Assembly (NCBI GenBank): GCA_037952775.1
Contig: JBANAY010000003.1
Location: 20,770,001-20,834,000, forward strand
Length of the DNA: 64,000 nucleotides
Direction: 5' to 3'
Source: Clonostachys chloroleuca
Lineage: Eukaryota > Ascomycota > Sordariomycetes > Hypocreales > Bionectriaceae
The translations under genes and the position numbers were made by a program. Under the pieces are notes generated by a model that made no database searches, was not told the origin of the DNA, and was given only the letters and a program-made list of their open reading frames with translations. Of this stretch, positions 1-10,746 are shown piece by piece; position 1 is the stretch's first letter; every line of letters starts with the position of its first letter.

Positions 1-1548
1 ACATTGTCCAATTGAAAGGAAGCACCATGAAGAGTGAAAGTCATTATGTCACGAGGAAACTGCTTCTCCATTGGCAGGGACTGATACCACAGCCTGAGAT
101 CTTCTGCAAGGCCAAATACCAGGCCCTTCAGTTGGTGAGGTCGTGCGTAGGCTTGAACGGGGGTGTAGAGGGAGAGAATCTTGTTCATGTGGCTTCGTAA
201 CCATAAAATACCGTCGGAATTGCTTTCAATTTCAGTGTTCACAGTCGCTTGTGATGGCGAGGTTGCTAGGGGCCGCATGACTTCCGGAGGATTCGACGAG
301 AGTATCGCCACCAGGTTGGATGAGCGGTCAGAGAGGATGGTATCTGATGAAAATTCATCGACCTCGGTAAGGATATCGCTTTGCGAGCGAACATTGTCAG
401 AGTTCACGTCTTAAAAAGCTATGTTTAAGGCATGCCATACCTTTGAAGAATATAGTAGACTCTTGCAAGAACGGCCAGTTGCCTGTCAATGTGAGTGATG
501 GGCTGCTCGCTTGTAAGAGTCCGATAAAAGCCTACCGGTCATTCTTGGCTCTCACAGCCATACGTTCTAGTGAAGGCATCGCTGACTGTAAGGCACCAAG
601 CGCATGGAGAGGTCGGGCCCAAGTATTGACCAAGCAGTATGCGATTGCCGCAGATATTGCAATACGTTCGTGGACAGTATTCCACAGCATCCACTGTCGA
701 TCAAGGACCGACTTGAAATAAATTGACGCTGTAGTCTGCTGATTGGGCAAATCTTGAAGTGACAGACATGAGACAGCTAGATGGATTAAAATTGCATGTT
801 GGACGGAAAGATTAATTGGATCTATGGTAGACAAGCGACTCATATGGCGGAGGGAAAGATTAGTTGGATTTATAGTCGACGAGCGATTCGTAGAGTCAAG
901 AAGCTGCAGAAGACTTCCTTGGCCAAACCCATTGCAAGCATCTAGGAGGAGGCGGAGTGTTGATGGGAGACTGTCTCGGATAGCATCAAACGAATCTAGA
1001 ACCTGGATGAGTCGCCAATTTGGAAGTAGGTGCGATGATGACGAGGGCTCCGGTGTCCCAAGATTGGTCTCTTGAGCAAGTTCACCAAACAGAGGCTCCC
1101 GACGGTCGGCATCAGCGAGAAAGTTCAATGGATTGCCGTGGGATGAGAGACATAAACGCAACCGAGGCCACGAATGAACCATCTGATGGGCAGATGCTGT
1201 GTGAAAAGAAGGTGCCAATGATATTTCAGATTCGACAGACTCAGCCACGACGAGGCGCCCATGCTGGCACTGTGCCTCAAGAGCCTGGATACGAGCTTCA
1301 GCATCAGCAAGTCGAGATAATGTGGATTGATCACTTTAGGATAGTCAGTTCCGAGCATGAAGATACGACAACACGACGTGGGGGGCTTAACTTTCAAGAT
1401 GTGTAGGTGTCGGGCGATATTGGCAGATGACGGCAGCATTCGCACAGTGAGTGCATTGGGGTCGGATCCCGTCGCACCGGGATTTACGCTGACGGCATCG
1501 GTCGCATGCAAGAGCGGTCTTAGCCTGGGGCCTTTTAGTAGGAGCCAT
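1..1548 (-). CDS. Zn2Cys6 transcription factor, partial (cut by left window edge)
   Basis: Fungal binuclear-zinc-cluster activator with its 3' end outside the window. The ATG at 1548 opens a short basic leader followed by a complete cluster with spacing C-x2-C-x6-C-x6-C-x2-C-x6-C (about residues 15-42). The first exon ends before a GT at 1391. Exon 2 resumes at 1333 or 1295 (both acceptors are possible; 1295 keeps phase) with a heptad-like stretch rich in Ala, Leu, Glu and Gln, as expected of the dimerisation helix, then a motif HQMVHSWPRL typical of the fungal transcription-factor homology region. Further introns are likely at 555 to about 511 and 440-379, after which the frame stays open to base 1. 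It faces away from the sugar-transporter, transaldolase and kinase genes to its right and could be their regulator (inference from position only). Confidence 0.8.
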
Positions 1549-2344
1549 GAGTACGCATTACGTTGCCAAGGCTGCTGGGCCCAGGCCGTTGTTGTTGGCT
1601 TTGTTGTGGTCAAGTATTGGATGATTGGGGCATCCAGATTCTGGAAAGAGGCATCTACTGTGCTCTGATTGCGAATACGAATCCACAGGAAGCCATTCCG
1701 CTTTTGAGCTAGCTCAATACCTGTACATTCCTCACGGTAGGTTCTCACCCTACCAGGCGTCAGAATAACAGAGACTATAAAGGTGTCTTGACCTAAACTT
1801 CCAATATACGCCATGATATTGATGGATGATAGTTAATAATAATCAAAGTGGCAAAATATTGGGCAATTATTAGGTAATTCATAGACTTAATATTCACATT
1901 TGGTGGTATTTTTGCATGACTGACTGCTATAGTAATTCCAGTCTGCGAGGTCACTTTGCAGTCCCTCTTTTTCTAACAGCCACTTGTCACCTTTGGTTAA
2001 CTATTTAATCCATTGGCGGAGGGATTTAGTCTGGCTTTGTAGTGTTTTAAAGTGTTTTAAAACGTGAGCCTTTGGGCCCTCAAAATTCACACTTTGTTCC
2101 GTTAAATTAGTAAGATTATCCAACGGCATATCTATCAGGGTCAATACTTGGCGGCACGAGTTCGATCAGCTTGGGCAATAGAATATAAAATTGCAGGCAA
2201 TCGTTCCCCCACTCCCCATTTGTGAAGCTACAAATATCGATACATACAAGACTTCTCTATACATAGCTTAAAGGCTCCAACGCACTACCATCTAGGTACA
2301 GAAGATTTCACCAAACTTCCTAAGCACTTCTAGCCACGGTTGAA
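1549..2344. other. intergenic, 5' side of the regulator and 3' side of the sugar transporter
   Basis: No convincing gene. It should hold the promoter of the leftward regulator. AT-rich stretches and a short direct repeat (two copies of GTGTTTTAAA near 2040-2060) are visible. A minus-strand open stretch at 1550-1814 has no recognisable domain and seems to be chance 5' flank. Confidence 0.5.
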
Positions 2345-3907
2345 TCAGGCCCTTTCAGTCTCCACTACATCTACCTCATGAAACATTGCTTGATGGGACG
2401 ACTTCTCCCTTAATTTAATTTGGACTTCACCAACCGCCACGTCCTGGAATGCGTGTTTCTTCCATTCTCTAGCGGGAACCCTATCGGTGAAGAACCTATC
2501 GAGTTCAAGCAGTGACCGCCCCGCAGTGTCCCCCACGCACCGCCAGGAGTAGAGAATGGTAATACACGCGAGGCCAGCATAGACAAAACCAACCATGGGG
2601 CCCAACTTAGCGTCATAGTAAAGGTACGGGCTGGTGAAAGCAATAACCCAAACGGTGAAAAAGAAGGAGCCGATAGCGCAGGACATGATCTTGTTGCGAT
2701 TCCTGCCCACAGCACACTCGGACGCAATTGTAAAGGCCAGTGGGCCCATCGAGAAGTTGAAGCAGACAATGACGATGTAGGAGAAGACGACAATCGCTGA
2801 GCTGACACCTGTTGTGAAGGCACCGTCGCGTCGCGTGGTACCCAGTCCACCAACGACTACAAGGGCTGCAAACAGACCGCAACTGCACACGATCATGTTG
2901 ATGCGTCGGGAGATCTTGTTGGCGACGAGGACAGAGACGGCTACGGCGATGACTTGTAGCAGGTTCGTGATCAGGGAAATAGTAAAGGCTTCTTTGATAC
3001 CAATTGACTGGGCAAAGATCACACCATATGAGTAGAAGAATTGGATGCCGTTGATTTGCTGGGCGATCATGGAACCAGAGGAGTAGATCAGTTTGCGGCG
3101 CTCAATGGGGTCCGTGAAAAGCTCAGCCCAGCTAGAGCTCGACTCATCTTCTTGCTGACGCTTGCAGGCATCTTGGAGGAGAGTTAGGTCCTCATTTGGG
3201 TTATAATCCTTTTTGCTCCTGTTGATCTTGCACAGGGCAACCTCTGCATCGGAAAACCGACCTCTGGAGGCGAACCACATGGGACTCTCGGGAGTGAATG
3301 GCAGGAGAAGAATCATGATGCCCGGAAGCGCAATCAAAAGACCCATTGGGATCAAATATGAATTTTTTCCATCGATCGTAGCTGTGCCTTGGGTGATGCC
3401 GGATCCAACGAGTTGCGAGCAGGACTGCATAAACTGAAACATCATCAACGCGGGACCGCGGACCGCTTGAGGTGCTACTTCGCCAATGTAAAGAAGACAG
3501 GTCACGGTAAATTGGCCAATGCCAAGTCCGATGAGGATACGGCCCAGTACAATGACGCCTTCCTGTCCGGACGCGAGGAGCTGAGCAATCGCACCGGCAA
3601 TGATGCACACTGACGCGCAGTAAAAGACGGCCTTACGGCCATATCGTTGGTTGATAGGTGCAGCGCCGAGAGCGCCAATGAGTTCTCCGACATAGATGAT
3701 GGATGAAGTCAAGGACGTGAAGGAAGTAGGCAGCGCTTTGGTGCCGTCTGCGTTGGCAGAGCCGTATCGGACAACGAAGGGGTCCATGCCCAACAGCCCG
3801 GTGTAATAAATCTGATCATAGCCGTAGCATAGAGCACCGAAAGATGACACTCCACAGTAGAAGAGAGACCACGCATGAGAGCGGAAGTCGATGTTGAAGA
3901 GTCCCAT
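2345..3907 (-). CDS. MFS sugar transporter (sugar porter family)
   Basis: Intronless gene for a 12-helix plasma-membrane sugar:proton symporter of about 520 residues, the normal family length. The chosen ATG at 3907 gives MGLFNIDFRSHAW; the frame is open a little further upstream but without another ATG. Family marks in order: RYGRK in the loop after helix 2, the PESPMW motif before the large central loop (canonical PESPRWL), QQINGIQFFYSYG in helix 7, and a C-terminal tail after helix 12. The overall look is closest to hexose or alpha-glucoside carriers of the fungal sugar-porter family; the substrate cannot be read. It is divergent from the transaldolase gene (617-base shared promoter) and near an anhydro-sugar kinase, so it may import that kinase's substrate (inference). 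Confidence 0.93.
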   Translation of the reverse strand: MGLFNIDFRSHAWSLFYCGVSSFGALCYGYDQIYYTGLLGMDPFVVRYGSANADGTKALPTSFTSLTSSIIYVGELIGALGAAPINQRYGRKAVFYCASVCIIAGAIAQLLASGQEGVIVLGRILIGLGIGQFTVTCLLYIGEVAPQAVRGPALMMFQFMQSCSQLVGSGITQGTATIDGKNSYLIPMGLLIALPGIMILLLPFTPESPMWFASRGRFSDAEVALCKINRSKKDYNPNEDLTLLQDACKRQQEDESSSSWAELFTDPIERRKLIYSSGSMIAQQINGIQFFYSYGVIFAQSIGIKEAFTISLITNLLQVIAVAVSVLVANKISRRINMIVCSCGLFAALVVVGGLGTTRRDGAFTTGVSSAIVVFSYIVIVCFNFSMGPLAFTIASECAVGRNRNKIMSCAIGSFFFTVWVIAFTSPYLYYDAKLGPMVGFVYAGLACITILYSWRCVGDTAGRSLLELDRFFTDRVPAREWKKHAFQDVAVGEVQIKLREKSSHQAMFHEVDVVETERA

Positions 3908-4524
3908 GGCTCTTGATTTGAGTTGCAGCTGAGAATGATTCAAGAAGTATGTAGAGGAAGCTGATGTGTGGATTTATTCAACTTGAGACATGATCGAAAG
4001 GGGACCTGAGAATTTATAGACAGAAAACCAGGATTGAGAATATGTGCAAACCTGGTGGCTGTCAGTCACTTGGTCCATAATCAAGTCTGGGGAAGCCAGC
4101 CAGTCTTTCTCACGTGAGTCAGTATACATTATCCGGGGTCTAGATCGCTGGGAGCTGGAGAAGCTGAGGTCATGGGCTGGCACATGGCCCTAGACCCCTC
4201 ATTAGCCAGGTTGTCCGTGTATTCCACCCTCATTCCTGGGAATAGTGAACCTCGTTCTCGTAAAGCGGACCTAAAGGATGGGGTTGGTCGGGGCATGCTC
4301 CGACGGAGGCTCCCCGAAAACTCCTTGGGCCCCCTGCTTGTTGATGTGGAGAGCACCATCCCCAACTTCACGAACTGACTAGTTGCTGGCACACGAGACA
4401 TTCAATATTACTTTTTTCTCCTATTTCTTTTCCTTGACTTTCTGAAACAAAGACAAAAATCATACGACCATTTGGAAACCTACCGGAGCCATTGATCCCC
4501 TCACATCGAGTGTTCTGGTCTAAA
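3908..4524. promoter_or_regulatory. divergent promoter between sugar transporter and transaldolase
   Basis: A 617-base stretch with both neighbours' 5' ends facing it, so it must contain two promoters. The sequence just before the transaldolase ATG is pyrimidine-rich (4411-4440), as is common for fungal transcription starts. No specific operator could be assigned. Confidence 0.6.
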
Positions 4525-5610
4525 ATGTCTTCGCGCCTTGACGAGCTTCGTGCCACCGGCACCGTTGTTATCGCTGATACTGCTGATTTTCAGAGTGAGC
4601 CTTTTGCGTTTTCCTAATATTGCGCTCCTTTTTAATGTTTGACTAAAGAAATCGCCTCATTCAGGCCTTCTGAAGGCACTACCAACCCTTCCCTGATCTT
4701 CGCCGCTGCCCAAAATGCGTCCTACGAGCCTCTCCTAGCCAAGACGATATCTTATATACGATCTCTCCCTGGGAAAACAAGCCGCGACGAACAACTTTCT
4801 CATGCCGTTGAGATGCTATCTGTCCAGTTTGGAAAAGAAATATACAACCTCACAGGGCGTATCAGCACCGAAGTCGATGTTAGCTTATCATTTGACACTG
4901 CCGGAACGGTCGCTGCAGCGTTACGTATCCTCGAACTCTATGCGGCCGAGGGTGTCCCCAAAGACAAGGTACGCATCAAGATCAGCGCTACATGGGAAGG
5001 CATTCAGGCAACGAGGATCCTCCAAAAAGAGCATGGCGCAAGCTGCCTTGTAACCATTGTATTTGGATCTGTTCAAGCCATTGCAGCTGCGGAGGCTGGG
5101 GCTGATGCGATTGCGCCATACGTCGGTAGAATCGCCGACTATGGAAAGCAGCACGGCCATCAGGGTGATTTGGGCATTGAGACAGTCTCGGCCATACAGA
5201 ACTACCTTCGTAAATACAACCACTCCACGCAAGTCATGGCAGCAAGCTTCCGAAACGTTGAGCAAGTACGGGCTCTTGCGGGCATTGATCTACTCACCGC
5301 AGCACCATCGATTCTTGAGCTTGTCAAAGCCGATAGTAGGCCTCTGGTACCTGTTTTAACGGTAGAAAGTGGTACGTTGTTTTGCTTCCTTGACAATATG
5401 TGCTATTTCAAGCTAACCACCTCTTTTCTGCTTCCCGCAGCACAAGCTGCCGAGCTACAACACATTTCATACATTAATGACGAGTCGAAATTCCGATGGG
5501 CATTTAATGCAGATGCCTTGGCTGTAGAAAAATCAGCTGAGGCGATGCGGAAGTTTGGAGACGATACAGAAAAACTCAAATCGTTATTATCAAAACTGTT
5601 GGACGTCTAG
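4525..5610 (+). CDS. transaldolase (paralogue), three exons
   Basis: Pentose-phosphate enzyme moving a dihydroxyacetone unit between sedoheptulose-7-phosphate and glyceraldehyde-3-phosphate. Exons 4525-4594, 4649-5371 and 5441-5610 join in frame to 320 residues, the usual eukaryotic transaldolase length; both introns have GT..AG ends. The N-terminal TTNPSL motif and the Schiff-base lysine in KISATWEG match the class, and the C-terminal helical region is complete. The proline-poor, serine-rich first exon gives the expected DFQKIASF entry into the barrel. Because it lies in a sugar-related gene group, it may be an accessory copy beside a housekeeping transaldolase elsewhere in the genome (inference). 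It is read rightward towards the AnmK-type kinase, 878 bases away. Confidence 0.95.
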
Positions 5611-6488
5611 GCATAAGACCTACATTGTCCCAGTGAATAGCATCACTGCTGGATTTAGGATAAAGTTACAAGTAGAAAAAGTATACTTTGTTCATAATTA
5701 TTGCTCAGTTTCAAGACACAAGAGTATATATAACACGGCATTGATGGGGTCAAGTAAATAGATGCCCAAAGAGAAGCCATAAATGGTTGCATGAGCATTC
5801 TTTAGTCTCTTTTCCAATGATGAAAGCAGTAATTAATCTGAGCTGAGTGAGACGCCATGGAAATCTACATGGGTATGCGGACTATGCCAATTTAGAAACC
5901 AATGATTTTAGGCAACCTGCGTACCTATGGGTCTACGCGACAAAATTGCAGTATTATGGAGAACTACATTACTCCTCGTATAATCATTAGTCGACAAGGG
6001 ATTCATAGTTACGAGATACTCCATAGAATACCTAGATAGCCGGCAGAATTCCTAGTGAACGGTACATCTCAGTTTTAGACTCTCCAATGGTGTCTCATGA
6101 GGTCCTGAAATTTCAAATATTTGGCATTTCAGGTTGAAGTCTTCGTTAGACAGTACGCTAAGAAATGACATCGTTATAGATCAGGTTTATTGTAGAAAGG
6201 TAAAAGTAGTGTGTTCTCTTACATGCTTAGCCCTTCCGTCGGAGCATCCCCCGATGACACCCCAGTTCTTATCAACCAACCTTACCACCTCTCGTTTTAG
6301 CCCGAGCCTGCGGAGCGGTTGTATGGGGAAGATGCAGGGACTTTGCCGTTAGCTTGTGATACTTCAGTTGGTTTGAATCAGGTTGGATATATAAGCACTC
6401 CGAGTTGACCAGGTAATGGAAGCCATCTCTTGAACACATTATTTTGCACGCTTCAAGTCTGAACCCTGTGTTCATCTATAGTCGCGCC
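5611..6488. other. intergenic, transaldolase to kinase
   Basis: AT-rich stretch without a recognisable gene; it holds the transaldolase terminator region and the kinase promoter. No repeats or RNA signatures were seen. Confidence 0.5.
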
Positions 6489-7757
6489 ATGACTTCCTAT
6501 ATTGTCGGTCTGAACAGCGGCTCGTCGTTTGACGGTGTTGATGCTGTGCTATGCCGGATTTCTATGGCCGAAGATGGACATCCATCGCGCCCAGTCTATG
6601 TCGATGGTCTAACTGTTGACTGGCCGGCTAAACTAGAGCCACTTGTCCTCAGAGCCTTCAACAATGAGCTGTCTCTCTTTGAGATGACTCGGCTCAATTA
6701 CGCCGCTGGTGCGCTCTACGCAGAGGCAGCCAACGCCCTGCTAGCAAAGGCAGGGCTTGACGCAGCCAGTGTCGATGTCATCGGTTATGATGGTCAAACC
6801 GTCTACCAAGAACCGCCTAATCGCGAAAGGGAGAAGGCCTATGTGCTGAGTGGCAACAAGAGCCTGGTTGGGAAGTGGCTCGAGGGTGGTTACCCGTGTG
6901 GTTTCTTCATCGCTGAGTCCGGTGTTGTTGCGGCGCTCACCAACATTGATACAGTCACACAATTCCGTCCCCTCGACCATGCGCTGGGAGGCTCGGCTGC
7001 TCCGTTGATGCAATATCTCGATTTTGTGGCATTCCGTAACGACGGGCCCACGGTGACGCTCAACATTGGTGGTATTGCCAACCTACAGCTCGCCAACAAA
7101 GACAGAAGCAAGATGATGGCATTTGACACTGGCCCGGGCAACGTGATTATCGACCATGTCGCCCGCGTTCGAACTGGCCGAGGCTATGATAAAGACGGCG
7201 AACTTGCAGCCAAGGGCACCATCATTCAGAAGTTGCTAGACGAATTATTCCAGCATGACTTTTACGGCCGTCAGCCTCCTCGATCGGCCTGGCGCCTTGA
7301 TTTCGGTGCCGCCTACGCCGATGACATTCTCCAGCGTTATGCTGACCGGTCGACCGAGGACCTGCTCGCAACTCTGACGCGCTTCACCGCCCAGTCGATT
7401 GTCCGAAGTCTTGTCGACTTCGTGCTTGTTCGTGGCCCCCTGACACAGGTAATTGCTTCAGGCGGTGGCACGCGCAACGCCACACTTATGGCCAACCTGA
7501 GCGACGAGCTATCTAAACACAATCTGACAGTCACGGTCAGTGACGAGGTGGGCATCCCTGCAGCCTACAAGGAAGCTATCAAGTTTGCGACGTTGGCCTA
7601 CGCGAACAAGCGCCAGCTGGCTAACAATATTCCTGCTACTGGGGGTGCGGTGAAGTATGCGGTACTGGGTAAACTGAGCTGGGCGCCACAGAAGGCCCAA
7701 ATGGCCGAAGAAGTTCTGGATAGAGACGAGAAGGTACTGGGGATTACTCGCCACTAA
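6489..7757 (+). CDS. AnmK-family 1,6-anhydro-sugar kinase, probable levoglucosan kinase
   Basis: Intronless 422-residue member of the anhydro-N-acetylmuramic acid kinase fold. Members hydrolyse the 1,6-anhydro bond while phosphorylating O6. The phosphate-binding start GLNSGSSFDGVDAVL (residues 7-21), the LNIGGIANL strand (191-199) and AFDTGPGN (211-218) are all present. The aspartate at residue 213 in DTGPGN aligns with the catalytic base of the family; the characterised yeast levoglucosan kinase is reported with its base at about the same position (from memory: Asp212). Fungi make no peptidoglycan, so the likely substrate is levoglucosan, giving glucose-6-phosphate, though recycled bacterial anhydroMurNAc is possible. 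The ATG at 6489 is used because upstream codons only add a leader without homology. A sugar porter and a transaldolase are neighbours. Confidence 0.85.
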   Translation: MTSYIVGLNSGSSFDGVDAVLCRISMAEDGHPSRPVYVDGLTVDWPAKLEPLVLRAFNNELSLFEMTRLNYAAGALYAEAANALLAKAGLDAASVDVIGYDGQTVYQEPPNREREKAYVLSGNKSLVGKWLEGGYPCGFFIAESGVVAALTNIDTVTQFRPLDHALGGSAAPLMQYLDFVAFRNDGPTVTLNIGGIANLQLANKDRSKMMAFDTGPGNVIIDHVARVRTGRGYDKDGELAAKGTIIQKLLDELFQHDFYGRQPPRSAWRLDFGAAYADDILQRYADRSTEDLLATLTRFTAQSIVRSLVDFVLVRGPLTQVIASGGGTRNATLMANLSDELSKHNLTVTVSDEVGIPAAYKEAIKFATLAYANKRQLANNIPATGGAVKYAVLGKLSWAPQKAQMAEEVLDRDEKVLGITRH

Positions 7758-8744
7758 TATGGTCTCTTTCTCTCTTAATGAAAGAGGTTTAAAAATTCAA
7801 ACTAGAAGAAGAAAACATGTTAAATATACTCACTGTGGTTTAATTGCAGGAAATGTTACGTATTCCACCCGTGCTTAAAACCTCCTCGAGAGGTATGACG
7901 GTCTTTGTAGAAGAATAAGACATCAACTTCAGTATTCTACTCGGCCGACTGGATACGCTGTAGTTTCGTAGTGACAACATGCTGGGTGTGATCGCCAACT
8001 TCACGTCTTTGTGTAGGTATGATCACTCGCCAGTCTGTTAACGGTGACCCAAATTGGGCACGAACACATTCAACGTTTTCATCTCGTAGGCCGTAGTTGT
8101 GGTGTCCCCATTGGAAGGGAAGAAATTACAAAGGGTATGTCTGATTACTGCACAATCTTTAAGTGCTTTTATTCTCACAAAATTCCTGTTAATTGGCTTT
8201 TCAGATCATGAAGGAATCCCTGTTTCTCTTGTATTACATTTTTCCTCCTATAAAGGTTTCTTTACAGAGATATCGAGGGCATGGTGATGAGTCGGAGGAA
8301 ACGGAGATAAGCCGTATGACGGCCGTGAATGTAAGCTAACCAGCAACTCTACACATGACGCCTGTCTATGTAGATCTCGTTTATTTTTACTTTATAACCC
8401 CAGAGAATGTTTGGCGCTAACCTTCGTTCGTATTTGAACGGCTTTCATTGCTGGCTGAGATGGGGCCATCAAACGTGCAGTATCAGAACTCCGTACATCA
8501 TGCTTGTTGCGTCCAGAGCAGCATATCTCAGAACGGAGTTAAAGACTCAATTCCATATGACTTAAGAGAATCTTGCATACGAAGAAGATTGATTGAGAGA
8601 ATTGTATAAAGGAGCTTTGTGATGGCTCGAAGAAGGGGCGAACCAGACCAATGAGTGTTGAGTAAAGGCAAATCCTCATCATTTAAAGATCGCATTCTCT
8701 TCATATTTCGAAGCTTTCGCACATCTGAGACTCAGAGCATCACT
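7758..8744. other. intergenic, kinase to oxidoreductase
   Basis: About 990 bases with only short chance frames. It holds the 3' flank of the kinase and the promoter of the MDR oxidoreductase. No recognisable gene, RNA or repeat. Confidence 0.5.
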
Positions 8745-9856
8745 ATGACAGCTACTCAGACCCCCGAAACCATGAAAGCTGTCGTCAACCGTGGCTATGG
8801 GAAGGGTGCGGTTGAGTCATTCCCTTATCCCAACCCAGGGCCCGGCAGCGTCACCATCCGCGTTTTGCACTCTCTGGTTCATAACAATGCCATAAAACTC
8901 TATCGCGGTGATGGCCCATTGCTTCGAAAGGAACCTGAATGGCCCTGTATCCCTGGAGGTTACGGTGTTGGGCGGATCGCTTCCCTTGGGCCCGACACCA
9001 CGGCCTTCAAGCCAGGGCAGCTGGTTATGTTCGAACCCTTTGTACATGCCCGCGACGACCCTGATGTGGCCATTCTGTGGGGCTCCAACGGTGGTTTTGA
9101 CGAGAAGACGAATAAGTTCTCCAAGGACAACTGGCATAACGGCTGCTGGGCCGAGTACACGCGCTCGCCACTTGAAAATACGTGGGCGATTGACGAGGAC
9201 AAGATCATCAAGTTGGGTCTTAGAACCCAGGACCTCGTCCACCTGGGCCCGCTTGCCGTCGTGTATGGGGGCTCCGCAAGATCAATGTCCAGGCGGGCGA
9301 GACTGTGCTCATTGCGCCCGCCACGGGGATTTTCAGCGGCGGTGCCGTCCACGTCGCCCGCGCCATGGGAGCCAATGTTATTGCTGCCAGCCGCAATGCC
9401 GACGGGCTCAAGGAGCTCGAGCGGAAGTACCCGGGGATCAAGACCGTCCAGATCAAGGGCGACGAGGAAGACGCAGCTGCCATTGCCGCGCATGGACCTA
9501 TCGACGCCTTTGTCGATGTGTCCCCGACGGAGGCCACTGGGTCGTCTCACTTGGGAGTCAGAATGACGGCTGTGAAGACCGGAGGCAGGATCTGTCTGAT
9601 GGGAGGCCGTGGTGACCAGTCACTCCCGCATCCATACCTATTCATGGTCGTCAAAGACATTACAATTCGCGGTTCGTGGATGTATGAAAGGCATCATGTC
9701 AAATCATTGATCAAAATGGTGGAAGCTGGTGTCCTTAGGTTGGATAAGGAGGCCGGCATGGAGGTAGTGGGTGACTTTCCTCTGGAGAAATTCGAGGAGG
9801 CAATGGAGGAAGCCACAAAATCTTCTTCCGGGAGGATCATGGTCTTGTCTTCTTAA
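8745..9856 (+). CDS. zinc-free MDR alcohol dehydrogenase/quinone-reductase-like protein, frameshifted
   Basis: Medium-chain dehydrogenase/reductase-like enzyme of about 370 residues, probably NAD(P)H-dependent. The ATG at 8745 is followed by a GroES-like domain (residues about 10-160) with a PGGYGVG-type turn but without the usual catalytic-zinc Cys/His set. The cofactor half continues with GETVLIAPATGIFSGGAV, a Rossmann glycine motif. The two halves lie in different frames: at 9267-9271 the run GGGGG should be six bases to link the conserved VVYGG with LRKINVQAGE. Everything after the shift is well conserved up to the stop at 9856, so either this strain carries a recent 1-base deletion or the sequence is wrong. 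No intron can explain the join. Substrate is unknown. Confidence 0.8.
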
Positions 9857-10746
9857 GTCTGTACGCATCACTAAGGAGAAAGGAGGAAGTGGTGTCATGG
9901 CCCAAGGTGGGTAAGGTATGGCGGTGATACTGGCCAAATACTTCGAAATGGTCGACATATTCATTCAACATATGGGCAATTAAGACTATATATACAGTAT
10001 CATGCTTAGAAATGGACATTAAATGTGGCTTTCGAGAAAAAATTATGTTCTTCGCCCTCAATTTGCCATCAAATTGAACTCACTTCAGCAAGAACGTATC
10101 CTCACTCAAACACTCAGCTACAATAACCTAAAATTGAACACCCGAGTTCAATGATTTGCAGCCCTATCGGGACTTAGGCCATATCGAGCTAATGCAGCAT
10201 TTTTCAGGGACTCTTCACGGTAAGGGCTGCCTATTCTGAGCCACACCACCAACCAAAGGGAACGGGCGGACCCTGGACACTCGCCAGTAGCCTGGCAAGT
10301 AGCGTGGCTTACCCGCTCCCTATTGATGATCATGCCGAGACGGAGGAGGATCTTAAGTCCATCTTTCGTCTCCTGTCAATGCATACCCCCCCCCCCCTAT
10401 GAGGGGTTGCGCTTGATCCGCTCGTCGTTGACATGCAGATGGGTGGTGGATCACGGTGGTCCATCCCAGACCCTTCCCCATGGACGGCTGTCTTTGGCTT
10501 CCAGAATTCAGTTTCAGCTACTTAGAAATGGGATAAACGCATGTAGAGATAGTTTGTATAGCTTTTTCTTTTTTTGGCTATTTGTTATTAAATCTAGCTA
10601 TATGGGTGTAGGTAAACAGCCCATGATACATAGGAAAGAGTCATTTCTAAAGTCACCAGCTTTCATGAGCCACCATTTAACAATTCCAGAAGCCTGTGTG
10701 ATTATTTTCACCGTTTTTTATTCGTTTTAGTCGTTGATCAAGCATT
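9857..10746. other. convergent intergenic region with poly-C tract
   Basis: Space between two convergent 3' ends. No gene is recognised. A run of 12 C lies at 10386-10397. Confidence 0.5.

Noticed and set aside
1550..1814. Minus-strand open stretch upstream of the first regulator, as a separate protein
   Set aside because: It continues only into an out-of-frame reading of the zinc-cluster exon and shows no domain.
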